Source: Photobacterium aquae (GTDB lineage: Bacteria; Pseudomonadota; Gammaproteobacteria; Enterobacterales; Vibrionaceae). From it: 64,000 nucleotides of DNA. The notes below the pieces were generated by a model that was given only the letters and a program-made list of their open reading frames with translations, had not been told where the DNA came from and made no database searches. Location: positions 1 to 64,000 of the forward strand of contig NZ_LDOT01000005.1 of NCBI RefSeq assembly GCF_001029445.1. The letters run 5' to 3'. How positions within the stretch are numbered: position 1 is the stretch's first letter; each line of letters opens with the position of its first letter. Shown here one piece after another: positions 12,354-23,151 of the stretch. The position numbers and the translations under genes were made by a program.

Positions 12354-13253
12354 CTAGGTCGCATTTTGGGTCGTGCTGGCCTTGCCTTTCCATTGCTGGA
12401 CGACCAGACCGCAGATGATCAGTACCAGCCCGACCAAAGTCGACGGCTGGATCGTCTCGCCGATAATCGTGGCCAGCAGGAGCAGTGAGATAAACGGTGA
12501 GATGAAGATCAGGTTGCTGATGCGGGCGGTATTTCGGGTCAGCTTGAGGGCGTTGATCCACAGGACGAAGGTGATCCCCATCTCGAACAAGCCCACATAA
12601 CTGACGGCGGCCCAGCCCTGCCAGGGAATCGAGCCCCACCCGCCTTGGTAGATACTCAGACCGATCGAGAAAGGCAGGGAGATAAGAAAGCCCAGTAGTA
12701 CCCCGAGAACCGGGTCGGCTTGGTTCTTGGTATTGAGGATCCAGTACATCGCCCATAGCAGGGTGGAGAGCAGGGCCAGTGCGACCCCGGTCGGGTTGTC
12801 GAACTGCAGGGCCATGACATTGCCCTTGGTGGCGATCACGACCACGCCGAGGTAGCCAAGCAGGCAGGCCGCCCAGTCCTGCTTGCGGATGGTCTGGCCG
12901 AGGAAGACGGCCGCCATCAGGGTCAGGGTGATGGCCCAACTGTAGTTGAGCGGCTGGGCCTGCGATGCAGGCAGCAGATCATAAGCCTTGAACAGGACCA
13001 GATAATAGGCCAGCGGGTTGATAAGACCGAGCAGGAGGTAATACAGCGGCCGCTTGAGGAAGGTACGGCCAAGCAGATGGATCTTGCCTTGGAGGGCGGC
13101 GATGACCATCAAGGCGGCGGCCGATACCACGCTGGCGGCAGCGAGCATCTGGGTTGGGGTAAAATAATCGAGGGTTATTTTAAAGGCGGTAGCGACGGTC
13201 GACCACAGCAGGACGGCTGCCAGCCCGTAGCCGAGCGCATGACGTTCGTTCAT
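12354..13253 (-). CDS. EamA/DMT-family transporter
   Basis: A ten-helix drug/metabolite transporter of 299 residues made of two tandem EamA repeats. The first ends near LGYLGVVVIATKG and the second near LVGLVLIICGLVVQQ. Such proteins move amino acids, nucleotides or other metabolites; nothing in the sequence fixes the substrate. It is monocistronic on the minus strand, convergent with the Bcr/CflA gene. The following 229-base gap to rmuC shows no further gene. Confidence 0.88.
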   Translation of the reverse strand: MNERHALGYGLAAVLLWSTVATAFKITLDYFTPTQMLAAASVVSAAALMVIAALQGKIHLLGRTFLKRPLYYLLLGLINPLAYYLVLFKAYDLLPASQAQPLNYSWAITLTLMAAVFLGQTIRKQDWAACLLGYLGVVVIATKGNVMALQFDNPTGVALALLSTLLWAMYWILNTKNQADPVLGVLLGFLISLPFSIGLSIYQGGWGSIPWQGWAAVSYVGLFEMGITFVLWINALKLTRNTARISNLIFISPFISLLLLATIIGETIQPSTLVGLVLIICGLVVQQWKGKASTTQNAT

Positions 13254-13482
13254 TGTTCATCCATAAATCAAAGGCTGTCGGCAGGACAGCAGGTCAGGGG
13301 AGTCAGTGTAAGCGATTACAGTATCACCAACTAGCTTATCGATAGGGGGTGATGCGGATTTTGCTGGCGTGATCTTACCCTTGATGCGGGTCTGGACATT
13401 TATCAAGTGCCGACATAGCCTTGGTGTCAACAATACACAGGCTGCCGCCTGTTGGGATAATGGGTCTGGATAGAATAAGAAT

Positions 13483-15027
13483 ATGATCAGTGAGTGGTTA
13501 TCGGGATACGGAGTGGTAGTGGTCAGTGGTGTGTCCGGGGCGGTACTGGCCGGTTCGGTTGCGGTATGGCTGGTCAATAATCGCTGGCAGCAGCAATTGG
13601 CTCTGCTTCGGCAGCAGGCAGAATCGGAGCTGGTGTTGGCTCGCCACCGTGAGCAGCATTGCCAGCAACAGCTTGATGAGCGCAACCAAGAGCTGGATGA
13701 AATGGATATCGAGCGCGATCGGCTGACGGCCGAGCTGCGCCAGATGCACGGCCGGTTGGCGGCGGCATTGGAGAAGATGCGCCATTTCGATGCGCTCAAT
13801 AACGAGAAGCAGTATTTGTCCGAGCAGATCGAGAATGCCCGGATGGCCAATGCTGGTCTTGAGGCTGACTTGCGCGAGCAGGAAGCCCGCCACTTCGAAG
13901 AGCAAAAGGCGGCAGACGAGAAGATAGCCTTGTTGGAAAATGCCGAGGAGCGGCTGCGGATCCAGTTCGAGAGTTTGGCCAACCGCCTGTTCGAGCACAA
14001 GACCCGTACCGTGGATCAGCAGAACCAGCTGAGCCTCGATCGCTTGTTGGGGCCGCTGCGCGAGCAGCTGGAGGGGTTCCGCAAGCAGGTCAACGACAGT
14101 TTTAGCTATGAGGCCCGCGAGCGCCATACCCTGGTTCATGAGATCAACAACCTCAAGCAGCTCAATGAGCAGATGGCGCGCGAGGCCGTCAACCTGACGC
14201 AGGCCCTCAAGGGGGACAACAAAGCCCAGGGCAACTGGGGGGAAGTGGTCTTGGCGCGGGTGCTGAGTGAATCGGGATTGCGTGAGGGGCATGAGTACCA
14301 GACTCAGGTGAGTCTCGAGAACGAAGACGGCAAGCGCTACCAGCCTGATGTGGTGGTGCATCTGCCGCAGAACAAAGACGTAGTGATCGATGCCAAGATG
14401 TCACTGGTGGCCTACGAGCGCTTTTTCCATGCCGACACGGCTGCCGAGCGCGAGCTGGCACTCGGTGATCACGTCGCCTCGGTGCGCGGCCATATTCGCG
14501 GCCTAGGCCGTAAGGACTACCATCAGCTTCATGGCGTCGATAGCCTTGATTACGTATTGATGTTCATTCCGGTGGAGCCTGCGTTCCAGGCTGCGGTAGA
14601 AGCTGACCCGAGTTTGATCCGCGATGCGATGGATCAGAATATCATGCTGGTCAGCCCGACGACCTTGCTGGTGGCACTGCGTACCATCAATAACCTGTGG
14701 CGCAATGAGCGCCAGAACCAGAATGCCAAGCAGATAGCCGAACGGGCTAGCAAGCTATACGACAAGCTACGCTTGTTTGTCACGGATATGGAAGCGGTCG
14801 GGGCATCGCTTGACAAGGCGAGCCAGAGTTATCAGGGGGCGATGAACAAGCTGGTGACAGGTCGGGGTAACGTGATCCGTCAGGCCGAGGGATTCCGCCA
14901 GCTTGGGGTTGAAGTAAAGCGGGATATTAGCCCGCAGTTGGCCGAGCGGGCGATGTTCGGGGGGGCTGATGACATCCCCGGGCAAGCGGAGTTGCCAGTG
15001 GGATTGGCTGGCCGGGTAAATGAATAA
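13483..15027 (+). CDS. rmuC: DNA recombination protein RmuC
   Basis: A 514-residue member of the RmuC family, whose loss raises inversion rates at short inverted repeats; its C-terminal domain has a PD-(D/E)XK-like nuclease fold. Residues 8-31 form one membrane anchor, residues about 35-200 a long coiled coil rich in Gln and Glu, and residues about 250-480 the conserved domain ([20 protein letters not shown], then [16 protein letters not shown]). It lies directly upstream of ubiE, as in E. coli, and is read in the same direction. Confidence 0.96.
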   Translation: MISEWLSGYGVVVVSGVSGAVLAGSVAVWLVNNRWQQQLALLRQQAESELVLARHREQHCQQQLDERNQELDEMDIERDRLTAELRQMHGRLAAALEKMRHFDALNNEKQYLSEQIENARMANAGLEADLREQEARHFEEQKAADEKIALLENAEERLRIQFESLANRLFEHKTRTVDQQNQLSLDRLLGPLREQLEGFRKQVNDSFSYEARERHTLVHEINNLKQLNEQMAREAVNLTQALKGDNKAQGNWGEVVLARVLSESGLREGHEYQTQVSLENEDGKRYQPDVVVHLPQNKDVVIDAKMSLVAYERFFHADTAAERELALGDHVASVRGHIRGLGRKDYHQLHGVDSLDYVLMFIPVEPAFQAAVEADPSLIRDAMDQNIMLVSPTTLLVALRTINNLWRNERQNQNAKQIAERASKLYDKLRLFVTDMEAVGASLDKASQSYQGAMNKLVTGRGNVIRQAEGFRQLGVEVKRDISPQLAERAMFGGADDIPGQAELPVGLAGRVNE

Positions 15028-15107
15028 GGTTGTGCTTTGAGCAAAGCTCAACCATCAAGTACACTAGGGCTTGTTTAATACAGCAAGTTAACCATGACGG
15101 AAGTAGC

Positions 15108-15863
15108 ATGACGGACACCACACTAGAGACGACCCATTTTGGCTACCGTACTGTAGCCAAGGACGAAAAGGCGGAGCTGGTTGCAGAAGTATTCCACTCG
15201 GTCGCAGCCAAATACGACATTATGAATGACCTGATGTCGCTGGGTATCCACCGCGTATGGAAGCGCTTTACCATTGATTGCAGTGGTGTTCGCCGTGGTC
15301 ACAAGGTGCTGGACCTAGGCGGGGGCACAGGTGATCTGACCGCCAAGTTCTCGCGCATTGTCGGTGATAGCGGGCAGGTGATTTTGGCCGATATCAACAA
15401 CTCCATGCTCAAGGTTGGCCGCAGCAAGCTGCGCGACTCAGGGGTTGTTGGCAATGTCGGCTATGTGCAGGCCAACGCCGAGGAGCTTCCGTTCCCTGAT
15501 GATTATTTTGATTGTATTACTATCAGTTTCTGCCTGCGTAACGTGACAGACAAGGACAAGGCGCTGCGCTCGATGTACCGCGTGCTCAAGCCGGGCGGCC
15601 GACTGCTGGTCTTGGAATTCTCCAAGCCGATCATCGAGCCGCTGTCCAAGATCTACGATGCCTATTCGTTCCACCTGCTGCCGAAAATGGGAGAGGTGAT
15701 CGCCAACGATGCAGACAGCTACCGCTACTTGGCCGAGTCAATCCGTATGCACCCAGATCAAGATACGCTGGAAGGCATGATGCGCGAGGCCGGTTTTGAG
15801 CAGACCAACTACTACAACCTGACCGGTGGTATTGTTGCTCTGCACCGTGGCTACAAGTTCTGA
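15108..15863 (+). CDS. ubiE: Ubiquinone/menaquinone C-methyltransferase UbiE
   Basis: A SAM-dependent methyltransferase acting on the benzoquinol ring of both ubiquinone and menaquinone precursors. The SAM-binding motif [15 protein letters not shown] and the post motif [23 protein letters not shown] (in two parts) are typical. The start at 15108 gives 251 residues, the same length as the E. coli enzyme; an in-frame start 78 bases earlier is not supported by family length. It is first in the ubiE-ubiJ-ubiB cluster. Confidence 0.98.
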   Translation: MTDTTLETTHFGYRTVAKDEKAELVAEVFHSVAAKYDIMNDLMSLGIHRVWKRFTIDCSGVRRGHKVLDLGGGTGDLTAKFSRIVGDSGQVILADINNSMLKVGRSKLRDSGVVGNVGYVQANAEELPFPDDYFDCITISFCLRNVTDKDKALRSMYRVLKPGGRLLVLEFSKPIIEPLSKIYDAYSFHLLPKMGEVIANDADSYRYLAESIRMHPDQDTLEGMMREAGFEQTNYYNLTGGIVALHRGYKF

Positions 15864-15870
15864 GGATGCC

Positions 15871-16482
15871 ATGCCGTTAGATGCTTTTGTTACCGGCGCG
15901 GTCGAGACCGCGCTAAACACCCTGCTCAACGAAGACGAGGCCAGCCAGCGCCGACTTGCCCGCCTTAAGGGGAAGGTGATCGGGGTAACGATCAACGAAT
16001 TCGGCAAGCAGCTGTATTTTGTTTTCAGCCAGCAGATTGATGTGCTGGCCGGTTACGAGGGTGAGTTGGACTGTGAGTTGGCGCTTAACCTTTCGGTGCT
16101 GCCGGAGCTTCGCCAGCAGGCGAACCTGACTCAGCTGATCAAGGCCGATAAACTTTCGCTGGATGGTGATATCCAGTTGGCCCAGCAGTTCTCGACCCTT
16201 CTTAGTGGCCTCAAGCCGGATGTGGAAGAAAAACTGTCGCAATATACCGGCGATATCATAGCCCACACGCTGGTGTCTGGGGTAAAGAACGGAGCCGAGT
16301 TCGTCCGCCGTGGGATCGCCCGTCGCCAGCGCGATCTGGCCGAGGTGATCACCGAGGAGTGGCGTTTGGCCCCGCAGGCGCTGGAGATCGCCTATTTTGC
16401 CGATCAGGTTGATGATATTAAATCTGATGTGGCCCGTGCCGAAGCGCGGATCAACCGTTTGCTGGAGCGCCTCCCATCATGA
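15871..16482 (+). CDS. ubiJ: Ubiquinone biosynthesis accessory factor UbiJ (SCP2 domain)
   Basis: A 203-residue protein with an N-terminal SCP2 lipid-binding fold ([20 protein letters not shown], then [13 protein letters not shown]) and a C-terminal helical region ending [15 protein letters not shown]. In E. coli UbiJ and UbiK organise the soluble complex that hydroxylates ubiquinone intermediates. The start at 15871 follows the ubiE stop by seven bases, with GAGG overlapping that stop as ribosome site. The end overlaps ubiB, indicating coupled translation. Confidence 0.95.
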   Translation: MPLDAFVTGAVETALNTLLNEDEASQRRLARLKGKVIGVTINEFGKQLYFVFSQQIDVLAGYEGELDCELALNLSVLPELRQQANLTQLIKADKLSLDGDIQLAQQFSTLLSGLKPDVEEKLSQYTGDIIAHTLVSGVKNGAEFVRRGIARRQRDLAEVITEEWRLAPQALEIAYFADQVDDIKSDVARAEARINRLLERLPS

Positions 16483-18116
16483 TGGCAATTTCCGAACTCA
16501 AGCGCTTGTACCGGATCACTGCCGTCCAGCTTCGATATGGCCTTGATGAGTTGCTGCCGGAAGACCCGCGCCTGCAACTGCCGAAAAGCCTGCGCAAATC
16601 ACTGTTCTGGATCCGCAATGAGCATCCGGACAAGCCGCTCGGCGAGCGCCTGCGTCTGGCACTGCAGGATCTCGGTCCGGTATGGATCAAGTTTGGCCAG
16701 ATGATGTCGACCCGACGTGATTTGTTCCCGCCGCATATCGCTGACCAACTGGCCCTGCTTCAGGATCAGGTCGCCCCATTCGATGGCCGCGAGGCGAAAC
16801 TCCAGATGGAGGCCGCGCTGGGCGGGCCGATCGAAACTTGGTTTGATGATTTTGACGAGGTGCCGCTGGCATCGGCGTCGATTGCTCAGGTTCATACGGC
16901 AACCCTGCGCGAGACGGGCCGCGAGGTGGTGCTCAAGGTGATTCGCCCGGATATCCTGCCGGTGATACAGGCTGATATCCGCCTGATGTATCGAATGGCC
17001 GGCCTGTTGTCCAAGATTTTGCCCGAAGCCCGTCGCTTGCGCCCGGTCGAGGTGGTGCGCGAGTATGAGAAAACCCTGCTCGATGAGCTGAACCTGATGC
17101 GAGAAGCTGCCAACGGTATTCAGTTGCGGCGTAATTTCGAGGACAGCGATATGCTCTATGTCCCGGAGGTATTCACTGACTACTGTCGGGAAAACCTGCT
17201 GGTCATGGAGCGGATTTACGGTATTCAGGTATCGGATATCGACGCGCTGGTGGCCAACGGAACGGATATGAAGTTGCTGTCGGAAAATGCGGTGACGATC
17301 TTCTTCACCCAGGTGTTCCGCGATAGCTTCTTCCATGCCGATATGCATCCTGGCAACATTTTTGTTGCACGGGAAAACCCACAAAACCCACAGTGGATTG
17401 CACTCGATTGTGGTATCGTCGGCACCCTCAATAGGGACGACAAGCGGTATTTGGCTGAAAACCTACTGGCTTTTTTCAACCGGGATTACCGCAAGGTTGC
17501 TGAATTGCATGTCGATTCGGGTTGGGTACCTGCGGATACCAACGTCGATGAATTCGAGTTTGCGATCCGTACCGTGTGCGAGCCGATATTCGAAAAACCC
17601 TTGGCCGAGATTTCGTTTGGCCATGTGCTGTTGAACCTGTTCAATACCGCGCGCCGCTTCAATATGGAAGTGCAGCCGCAGCTGGTGTTGCTACAGAAGA
17701 CGTTGTTGTACGTCGAGGGGCTGGGGCGGCAGCTGTATCCGCAGTTGGATCTGTGGGATACCGCTAAGCCGTTCCTCGAAGACTGGATGTCCCGTCAGGT
17801 CGGGCCGCAGGCCGTGATTGACGGGATTAAGAGCCGTGCGCCGTTCTGGGCGGAGAAACTGCCGGAGCTGCCGGAACTTCTTTACGATAGTTTGCGTCAG
17901 GGCAATGTGCTGAACCAGCGAATCGATACACTTTACGATCACTTTATGGAAAGTCGACGTTACCAGGGACAGGCAAGGTTCTACTTTGGCATTGGTGCAA
18001 CTCTGGTTGTATGTTCTGCCATACTTTTTAGTAATCATGTGGAAACCTATCCTGCCATCAGCGCAGGTGTCGGTATCATGTTTTGGTTATTGGGGTGGCG
18101 TGCCTGCCGTAAATAA
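16479..18116 (+). CDS. ubiB: Ubiquinone biosynthesis protein UbiB, atypical kinase/ATPase
   Basis: A 545-residue ADCK/COQ8-type protein needed for ubiquinone synthesis. The family-specific KxGQ motif ([13 protein letters not shown]) and alanine-rich loop ([12 protein letters not shown]) are present, as are the [10 protein letters not shown] catalytic loop and the [10 protein letters not shown] metal site. Two hydrophobic segments at the C-terminus anchor it to the inner membrane. The ATG at 16479 overlaps the ubiJ stop, and a second ATG follows immediately. tatA begins 66 bases downstream. Confidence 0.97.
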   Translation: MMAISELKRLYRITAVQLRYGLDELLPEDPRLQLPKSLRKSLFWIRNEHPDKPLGERLRLALQDLGPVWIKFGQMMSTRRDLFPPHIADQLALLQDQVAPFDGREAKLQMEAALGGPIETWFDDFDEVPLASASIAQVHTATLRETGREVVLKVIRPDILPVIQADIRLMYRMAGLLSKILPEARRLRPVEVVREYEKTLLDELNLMREAANGIQLRRNFEDSDMLYVPEVFTDYCRENLLVMERIYGIQVSDIDALVANGTDMKLLSENAVTIFFTQVFRDSFFHADMHPGNIFVARENPQNPQWIALDCGIVGTLNRDDKRYLAENLLAFFNRDYRKVAELHVDSGWVPADTNVDEFEFAIRTVCEPIFEKPLAEISFGHVLLNLFNTARRFNMEVQPQLVLLQKTLLYVEGLGRQLYPQLDLWDTAKPFLEDWMSRQVGPQAVIDGIKSRAPFWAEKLPELPELLYDSLRQGNVLNQRIDTLYDHFMESRRYQGQARFYFGIGATLVVCSAILFSNHVETYPAISAGVGIMFWLLGWRACRK

Positions 18117-18182
18117 GGGTAGAGTATGCAGCCTACGAATAAAACTTTGTTATTAACCACAAGAAGCTGAGGTAAAACAAGC

Positions 18183-18434
18183 ATGGGTGGTATTAGTATC
18201 TGGCAACTGTTGATCATCGCACTGATCATTGTCCTTCTGTTCGGCACCAAGAAACTGCGTACACTTGGTGGTGACCTTGGTTCTGCAGTGAAAGGCTTCA
18301 AGAAAGCGATCAGCGACGAAGAGCCAGCAGCCAAGAAAGACGTGGAAGTAGACGCTGATTTCGATCAGAAGAAACTGGCCGATCAGCAGGGCGAACAGGC
18401 TCAAAAGAGCCAAAAAGACAAAGAGCAGGTTTAA
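18183..18434 (+). CDS. tatA: Twin-arginine translocase subunit TatA
   Basis: An 83-residue Tat pore component: a short N-terminal membrane helix ([18 protein letters not shown]), the hinge [14 protein letters not shown], an amphipathic helix, then an acidic and lysine-rich tail. TatA oligomers form the passage for folded, cofactor-containing proteins carrying a twin-arginine signal. It is first of tatABC and directly downstream of ubiB, an arrangement shared with E. coli. Confidence 0.96.
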   Translation: MGGISIWQLLIIALIIVLLFGTKKLRTLGGDLGSAVKGFKKAISDEEPAAKKDVEVDADFDQKKLADQQGEQAQKSQKDKEQV

Positions 18435-18437
18435 CGC

Positions 18438-18779
18438 GTGTTTGATATCGGGTTCTGGGAATTAATACTGATCTCCGTGGTGGGATTGGTTGTACTGGGG
18501 CCGGAACGCCTCCCAGTCGCGATCCGTTCGGTATCGCGCTGGGTTGGTGCTGCTCGTAATATGGCAAACTCGGTTAAGGACGAACTGTCCCAGGAGCTGA
18601 AGCTTCAGGAGCTACAGGAAAACCTACGCAAGGCCGAGCAGATGGGGATGAAAGATTTGTCTCCTGAACTACGGGATTCTGTCGAGGAGCTGAAAAAAGC
18701 AGCCTCGGATGTGCAGCGCCCGTATGCCGAGAAAAAAGACGAGCAGCCATCGGCGACGACCTCTCATAAGCAGGAATAA
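18438..18779 (+). CDS. tatB: Twin-arginine translocase subunit TatB
   Basis: A 113-residue protein starting with a GTG codon three bases after the tatA stop. It has the N-terminal helix [20 protein letters not shown], the conserved [17 protein letters not shown] hinge and amphipathic region, and a charged tail. With TatC it forms the receptor for twin-arginine signal peptides. The GPERLP motif separates it from TatA. Confidence 0.96.
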   Translation: MFDIGFWELILISVVGLVVLGPERLPVAIRSVSRWVGAARNMANSVKDELSQELKLQELQENLRKAEQMGMKDLSPELRDSVEELKKAASDVQRPYAEKKDEQPSATTSHKQE

Positions 18780-18790
18780 ACAACATCACT

Positions 18791-19546
18791 ATGTCTAGCG
18801 TTGAAGATGCGCAGCCGTTATTCAGCCACCTGTTGGAGCTGCGTAACCGTCTGCTGCGAGCCATCCTGAGCGTCATCGTGGTTTTTCTTGGTCTGGTCTG
18901 GTTTGCCAATGACATCTATGCCTTCTTGGCCTCCCCGCTGGTAGAACGTCTGCCGGAAGGGGCGTCGATGATCGCAACCGATGTGGCATCGCCTTTCTTC
19001 ACGCCAATTAAGCTGACTCTGGTGACCTCGGTATTTGTTGCGGTGCCGATGATTCTGTATCAGGTATGGGCGTTTGTCGCGCCGGGCCTGTACAAGCACG
19101 AACGCAAGCTGATCATGCCGCTGCTGTTTTCCAGCTCGCTGCTGTTCTATGCTGGCGTGGCTTTTGCCTACTTTGTTGTCTTCCCGCTGGTATTTGGTTT
19201 CTTTACCAGTATCGCGCCGGAAGGGGTACAGGTGGCAACAGATATTGCCAGTTACCTGGATTTTGTCCTTGCGCTGTTTATGGCATTTGGTATCGCATTT
19301 GAGATCCCGGTGGCCATTATCCTGCTGTGCTGGACCGGGGCAACTGATCCGGAAAGCCTACGCGAAAAGCGTCCGTACATTATTGTCGGGGCGTTTGTGG
19401 TCGGTATGCTGCTAACCCCGCCGGACATTATCTCGCAGACCTTGCTGGCAGTGCCGATGTGCCTGTTGTTCGAGGTTGGCCTGTTCTTCTCGCGCTTCTA
19501 CGTGCGTGACGAGGAAGAGGAAGATGATGCCGCCGAGGAGCAATAG
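18791..19546 (+). CDS. tatC: Twin-arginine translocase subunit TatC
   Basis: A 251-residue six-helix membrane protein that binds the twin-arginine signal. Characteristic features are [13 protein letters not shown] at the N-terminus, [34 protein letters not shown], and a final AxxTPPD-type stretch ([16 protein letters not shown]). The C-terminus is strongly acidic ([11 protein letters not shown]). It ends the operon and is followed by a strong terminator. tatD does not follow. Confidence 0.97.
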   Translation: MSSVEDAQPLFSHLLELRNRLLRAILSVIVVFLGLVWFANDIYAFLASPLVERLPEGASMIATDVASPFFTPIKLTLVTSVFVAVPMILYQVWAFVAPGLYKHERKLIMPLLFSSSLLFYAGVAFAYFVVFPLVFGFFTSIAPEGVQVATDIASYLDFVLALFMAFGIAFEIPVAIILLCWTGATDPESLREKRPYIIVGAFVVGMLLTPPDIISQTLLAVPMCLLFEVGLFFSRFYVRDEEEEDDAAEEQ

Positions 19547-19572
19547 CCCTGCTAGCGACAGATGACAGTAAT

Positions 19573-19602
19573 AAAAAACCGGCCAAGGCCGGTTTTTTAT
19601 TA
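19573..19602. terminator. Bidirectional terminator after tatC
   Basis: aaaaaaccggcc / ggccggtttttt with loop aa forms a near-perfect palindromic stem, flanked by A on one side and T on the other. It serves tatC and the convergent lipoprotein gene. Confidence 0.92.
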
Positions 19603-19630
19603 TCTTTTGTTTTTGGATCGCGGTGGGAGA

Positions 19631-21034
19631 TTAAAGCTCGGTGCCCCACTTGGCCAAGATAGATTCAGCAAGAGCCTTGTCTTTTAGTAGCAGGCTGAAG
19701 TGGTCCTTGCCCGTGCTGTTGGCTTGGTCGGCAATGGTCATGATGTTGCTGTCTTTGGTAAGCAGCTTGATGTTCATGTCATTTTCGCCCTCAGGGAAAT
19801 CAATAAGCAGGGTGTTGTAGTCTCCGTTTTCGTTTTCTTGGATATGCCATTTGGCAGTCAAGATTTCATCGCCTTCGGTGATGGTTACGTTATCGTCTGT
19901 GCCGAATGTCATGCCAGCCAGCATAGGGTCAGCATGCTCGTTGATTGAGTCATCGCTTAGGAAGTACCAAGTTTGGCCAGTAAGTAGCGCGGTGGTGAAC
20001 TTCTTAGGTGTATAGTCAGAAGCATTCAGATTCTCGGTAGTCCAAATACTCAAGTCGCCTTGCGGGGTAACTGCCAGACTGGTTTGCGCTGAAATGTAGA
20101 CGAATTCTTCTTGGCTCTTTTCGCCTTCTTCTTCGTGGATCAGCGTATTGTCTTTGATGCTGTATGTACCCGTTATACTTTCGCCTAAGTCATTAGTTAC
20201 GGTTAGGGTGCCTTTATCCAGATGGACTTGGAAAACGCCTTCTTCTGCCGCATAGGATTTGTTCATGCTGGCAAAGTGCAGGGTGTTACCTTCTAGATAC
20301 TGGTTTAGCGAGGCGATCACCGGTGCCGTGCTGGTCTGACCGTTCTCGTCAATGTCGATCACGATATCATCGAGTTTGTCGGTGCCTTGGTTGTTGATGG
20401 TCTCATCAATAACCTTGGTGATTTTCTCAGCCGATGTCGCCAGAGTCTCGGGATTGTTGCCAGCCAGTGTCGGAGCCAATTCGTTGGTCAGGCTGCGGGC
20501 AAGCAGGTGGGCTTTCTGGGCTTCGGCTTTGTCAGCTGCCGTGCCTTTGGCTGCCACGTAGTCACCGCTGATCACGTTGGCATCTAGATTGAGCTTGGCT
20601 GCCAGCGCTTCGACAGTGGTGTTCTGCACTTCGGCCATGGTGGTGAACGGGGTAACAACCTTGCTGTCGGCATTGGCGACAAGCTCGTAGCTGCTGCCCA
20701 GCTTGCCCGCTTTGTCGCTGTCGCTGGTTTTGCCTGCAATCGCCTTGGCAATAACCGCGTGGCCGGCATCTTCTTTCTTGATGGTGATTTCGCCTTTGGC
20801 ATTGGTCATGCCAACAACTTCATTGCTCTCACACAGGTCGTTTTTGTTACGGTCGACACACACTTGGGCTTCTGAGAGGTAGCCGTCGATTACCTTGATG
20901 ACCTTTGCTGTTGGTGTGGTAGTACCACCGCCATTGTTGCCGCCTGTGGATGACGATGAATCGTCGCTACCACAGCCGGTAAGGGCTAGTGCGGAAAGAA
21001 GTGAGGCGGCAATAATTGAACGCTTGAACTGCAT
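19631..21034 (-). CDS. Large secreted lipoprotein of unknown function
   Basis: A 467-residue lipoprotein. The signal peptide ends in a lipobox (SALALTGC, lipidated Cys21) followed by a serine, glycine and threonine linker. The mature part opens with IDGYLSEAQVCVDRNKNDLC, a motif I associate with marine gammaproteobacterial lipoproteins, in which DRNKNDLCE resembles a calcium-binding loop between two cysteines. The C-terminal half is beta-rich with threonine-rich strands. The start at 21034 is chosen because AAAGGA lies just before it; another ATG 15 bases earlier lacks a site. An extended hairpin lies upstream at 21082-21113. Its function is unknown. Confidence 0.8.
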   Translation of the reverse strand: MQFKRSIIAASLLSALALTGCGSDDSSSSTGGNNGGGTTTPTAKVIKVIDGYLSEAQVCVDRNKNDLCESNEVVGMTNAKGEITIKKEDAGHAVIAKAIAGKTSDSDKAGKLGSSYELVANADSKVVTPFTTMAEVQNTTVEALAAKLNLDANVISGDYVAAKGTAADKAEAQKAHLLARSLTNELAPTLAGNNPETLATSAEKITKVIDETINNQGTDKLDDIVIDIDENGQTSTAPVIASLNQYLEGNTLHFASMNKSYAAEEGVFQVHLDKGTLTVTNDLGESITGTYSIKDNTLIHEEEGEKSQEEFVYISAQTSLAVTPQGDLSIWTTENLNASDYTPKKFTTALLTGQTWYFLSDDSINEHADPMLAGMTFGTDDNVTITEGDEILTAKWHIQENENGDYNTLLIDFPEGENDMNIKLLTKDSNIMTIADQANSTGKDHFSLLLKDKALAESILAKWGTEL

Positions 21035-21081
21035 GAAAATTCCTTTCAAATAATATTTTTTGTTAATTATTCATCCGAGGT

Positions 21082-21113
21082 GTGATCCTTTACCGAAAAA
21101 CGGTAAAAATCAC
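21082..21113 (-). promoter_or_regulatory. Interrupted palindrome upstream of the lipoprotein gene
   Basis: tttaccg (21089-21095) and cggtaaa (21101-21107) flank five A residues, and an outer gtgat / atcac pair (21082-21086, 21109-21113) extends the symmetry. It could be an operator or a leader hairpin of the lipoprotein gene 48 bases away. The rest of the 21114-21440 gap shows no gene. Confidence 0.45.
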
Positions 21114-21440
21114 CGTGACTATATAGGGTAACACTACTGTCTTGTTATTGATGACAATCACAATTGCAGAATTATCTTGTCGAAATTTTGCTTCGTTTTG
21201 CAGCTTTGTGCGGAGAGTGCTGAAGAAGTATTCTAAATGGAGGTTACAGCTCAGTATGAGGCGACTCTTCTGTGGTGCTTAAAAAGATAACCCGGGGAAT
21301 TGTGTTGCCATATCTTCATTTTGAATTTTTATTCGTTTTTTATTCTTTGTACGGAATGGGATTGTCACGGTTCGGAGCAAGTGTAGCCGTGTGCGGGGAG
21401 GGGATATCGATTCGTTTGCTTGGCCTGGTGGCGCAATGTA

Positions 21441-21470
21441 AAAAGCCAGCGGCAAAGCGCTGGCTTTTTG
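21441..21470. terminator. Terminator downstream of the YjiH-family gene
   Basis: aaaagccagcg / cgctggctttt around the loop gcaaag, with A and T runs outside, acts at least for the minus-strand gene at 21488-22852. Confidence 0.88.
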
Positions 21471-21487
21471 TTGTCAGGCAGGGATTG

Positions 21488-22852
21488 TTAAAAGAACAAG
21501 TGTGCCATCAGCGTAATGACCGGCAGGGTGACCAGAGTACGCAGGATGAAGATCAAAAACAGTTCCCATGGTTTGACCGGGATTTTGCTGCCGATCAGCA
21601 GGGCACCGATTTCCGACATGTAGATCAGCTGGGTGACCGACATCGCGGCAATCACGAAGCGGGTCAGGTCGCTTTCGATACCGGAAGCCAGGATCGACGG
21701 CAGGAACATATCGGCAAAGCCGACCACGATAGTTTGCGAGGCCGCGGCTGCTTCTGGGATTTGCAGTAACTCGAGGAACGGGATAAACGGCTTGCCGAGT
21801 AGGCTGAAAATCGGGGTGTTCTCGGCAATCACCAGTGCCGTGGTGCCAATTGCCATCACGACCGGCAGTACGCCGAAGATCATATCGATGGCATTTTTCA
21901 GGCCTTCTGCCGCCACGGCGCGCAGGCTTTTTACCTCGGCGGCTTTTTCTAGGGCCTGTTCAAGGCCGAAGCTGAATACCGTTTTGCCTTCAGGCAGGGT
22001 TTCGCTGTCATTGTTCTCGATGGTACCGTCAATGAATCGGTCTTTCTTCCAAGATAGCGGTGGCAGGCGTGGTACGATCACGGCAGCCACTAGGCCAGCC
22101 AGACACACGGTCAGGTAGAACGGGGCAAACATGTGCTCGAGGTTAACCTGGGCGATGACCACCAGGCTGAAGGTGATGGATACCGCCGTGAAGGTTGTGC
22201 CGATCACGGCAGCTTCGCGTTCGGTGTAGATCTTGCTTTCATACTGCTTGCTGGTCATTAGCACGCCGACACTGCCGTCGCCGAGCCATGAGGCGATACA
22301 GTTGACGGCTGAGCGGCCAGGAAGGTTGAACAGCGGGCGCATGATACGGGTAAACAGCGCGCCGACAAATTCTAGCAGGCCGAAATTGAGCAGCAGTGGC
22401 AGCAGCAGGCCAGCAAACAGGAAGACCGAGAACAGTACAGGTAGCAGGTCGTTGAGCACCAGCCCGCCAGTCGCGCCGTCATAGATCATTGCCGGGCCGA
22501 CTTGGAAATAGCTCATCAGTACAAACAAGGCCCCAGTTTGCTGAACGACAAACCACGGCAGGCTAGGGTTTAGCAACCCGCTGAGAAAGGCACTATTGGT
22601 AACAAGGCGGGGCTTGCACAGTTTGGTGGCAATGGTGGCTAAAGCCGTCAGGGATATCGCTGCTGTGACGATCGTTGTCAGCATTCCCTCGAATAGGGTC
22701 TGTACTGATTTGGCCAGAATGGCAATGGGGATGGTAAGTGAGCCTTCGTAGCTGATTGGTGCCATGAAGAGGAATACACCAAGCAATGATGGCAAGGCGA
22801 ACATCAACCAGCGGTTTTTCTTGCCGGCCTGAGTAAGAACCTGATCCTGCAT
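21488..22852 (-). CDS. YjiH-family inner membrane protein (nucleoside-recognition Gate fold)
   Basis: A 454-residue polytopic membrane protein of the YjiH family, which carries Gate domains related to nucleoside transporters. About ten hydrophobic segments are visible. The conserved-looking FNLPGRSAVNCIASWLGDGSV splits between the two halves, and ASQTIVVGFADMFLPSILA closes the second Gate. A cytoplasmic loop around residues 285-320 is acidic. The substrate is not known for the family. A seven-base inverted repeat (ttattcc / ggaataa) lies 40 bases upstream at 22892-22908. Confidence 0.8.
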   Translation of the reverse strand: MQDQVLTQAGKKNRWLMFALPSLLGVFLFMAPISYEGSLTIPIAILAKSVQTLFEGMLTTIVTAAISLTALATIATKLCKPRLVTNSAFLSGLLNPSLPWFVVQQTGALFVLMSYFQVGPAMIYDGATGGLVLNDLLPVLFSVFLFAGLLLPLLLNFGLLEFVGALFTRIMRPLFNLPGRSAVNCIASWLGDGSVGVLMTSKQYESKIYTEREAAVIGTTFTAVSITFSLVVIAQVNLEHMFAPFYLTVCLAGLVAAVIVPRLPPLSWKKDRFIDGTIENNDSETLPEGKTVFSFGLEQALEKAAEVKSLRAVAAEGLKNAIDMIFGVLPVVMAIGTTALVIAENTPIFSLLGKPFIPFLELLQIPEAAAASQTIVVGFADMFLPSILASGIESDLTRFVIAAMSVTQLIYMSEIGALLIGSKIPVKPWELFLIFILRTLVTLPVITLMAHLFF

Positions 22853-22891
22853 GTCTGACCTTTTGTTGTGGTAAAGAGGTAAATAACGGCC

Positions 22892-22908
22892 TTATTCCCA
22901 AGGAATAA
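22892..22908 (-). promoter_or_regulatory. Short palindrome in front of the YjiH-family gene
   Basis: ttattcc and ggaataa are separated by caa. The position, 40 bases before the start codon, suits a dimeric regulator or a small leader hairpin. The remaining gap to 23081 holds no gene. Confidence 0.35.
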
Positions 22909-23080
22909 CTATTCACTGATCGTCCATAATCAGGGAGGGGCAAGGTTACATTCTTTATTCAGCAATTGGAATTTTTTTCGCTGGTATTTGAGGGATTATG
23001 CAGTGGCAGGTTTTAGCTTGTATTGTTATCAATGGTTTATTGTTCTGCCTGAATAACCGTATGCACTTTATTTGCAGGAA

Positions 23081-23110
23081 TAAAAAAAGGAGGCGTAGCC
23101 TCCTTTTTTC
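23081..23110. terminator. Terminator downstream of gorA
   Basis: aaaaaaaggaggc / gcctcctttttt with loop gta is symmetrical enough to act on both strands and lies 42 bases after the gorA stop on the minus strand. Confidence 0.9.
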
Positions 23111-23151
23111 AATTTATCATCTCGAAAGCCCGTGGCCCTTGAGAGGATCGG

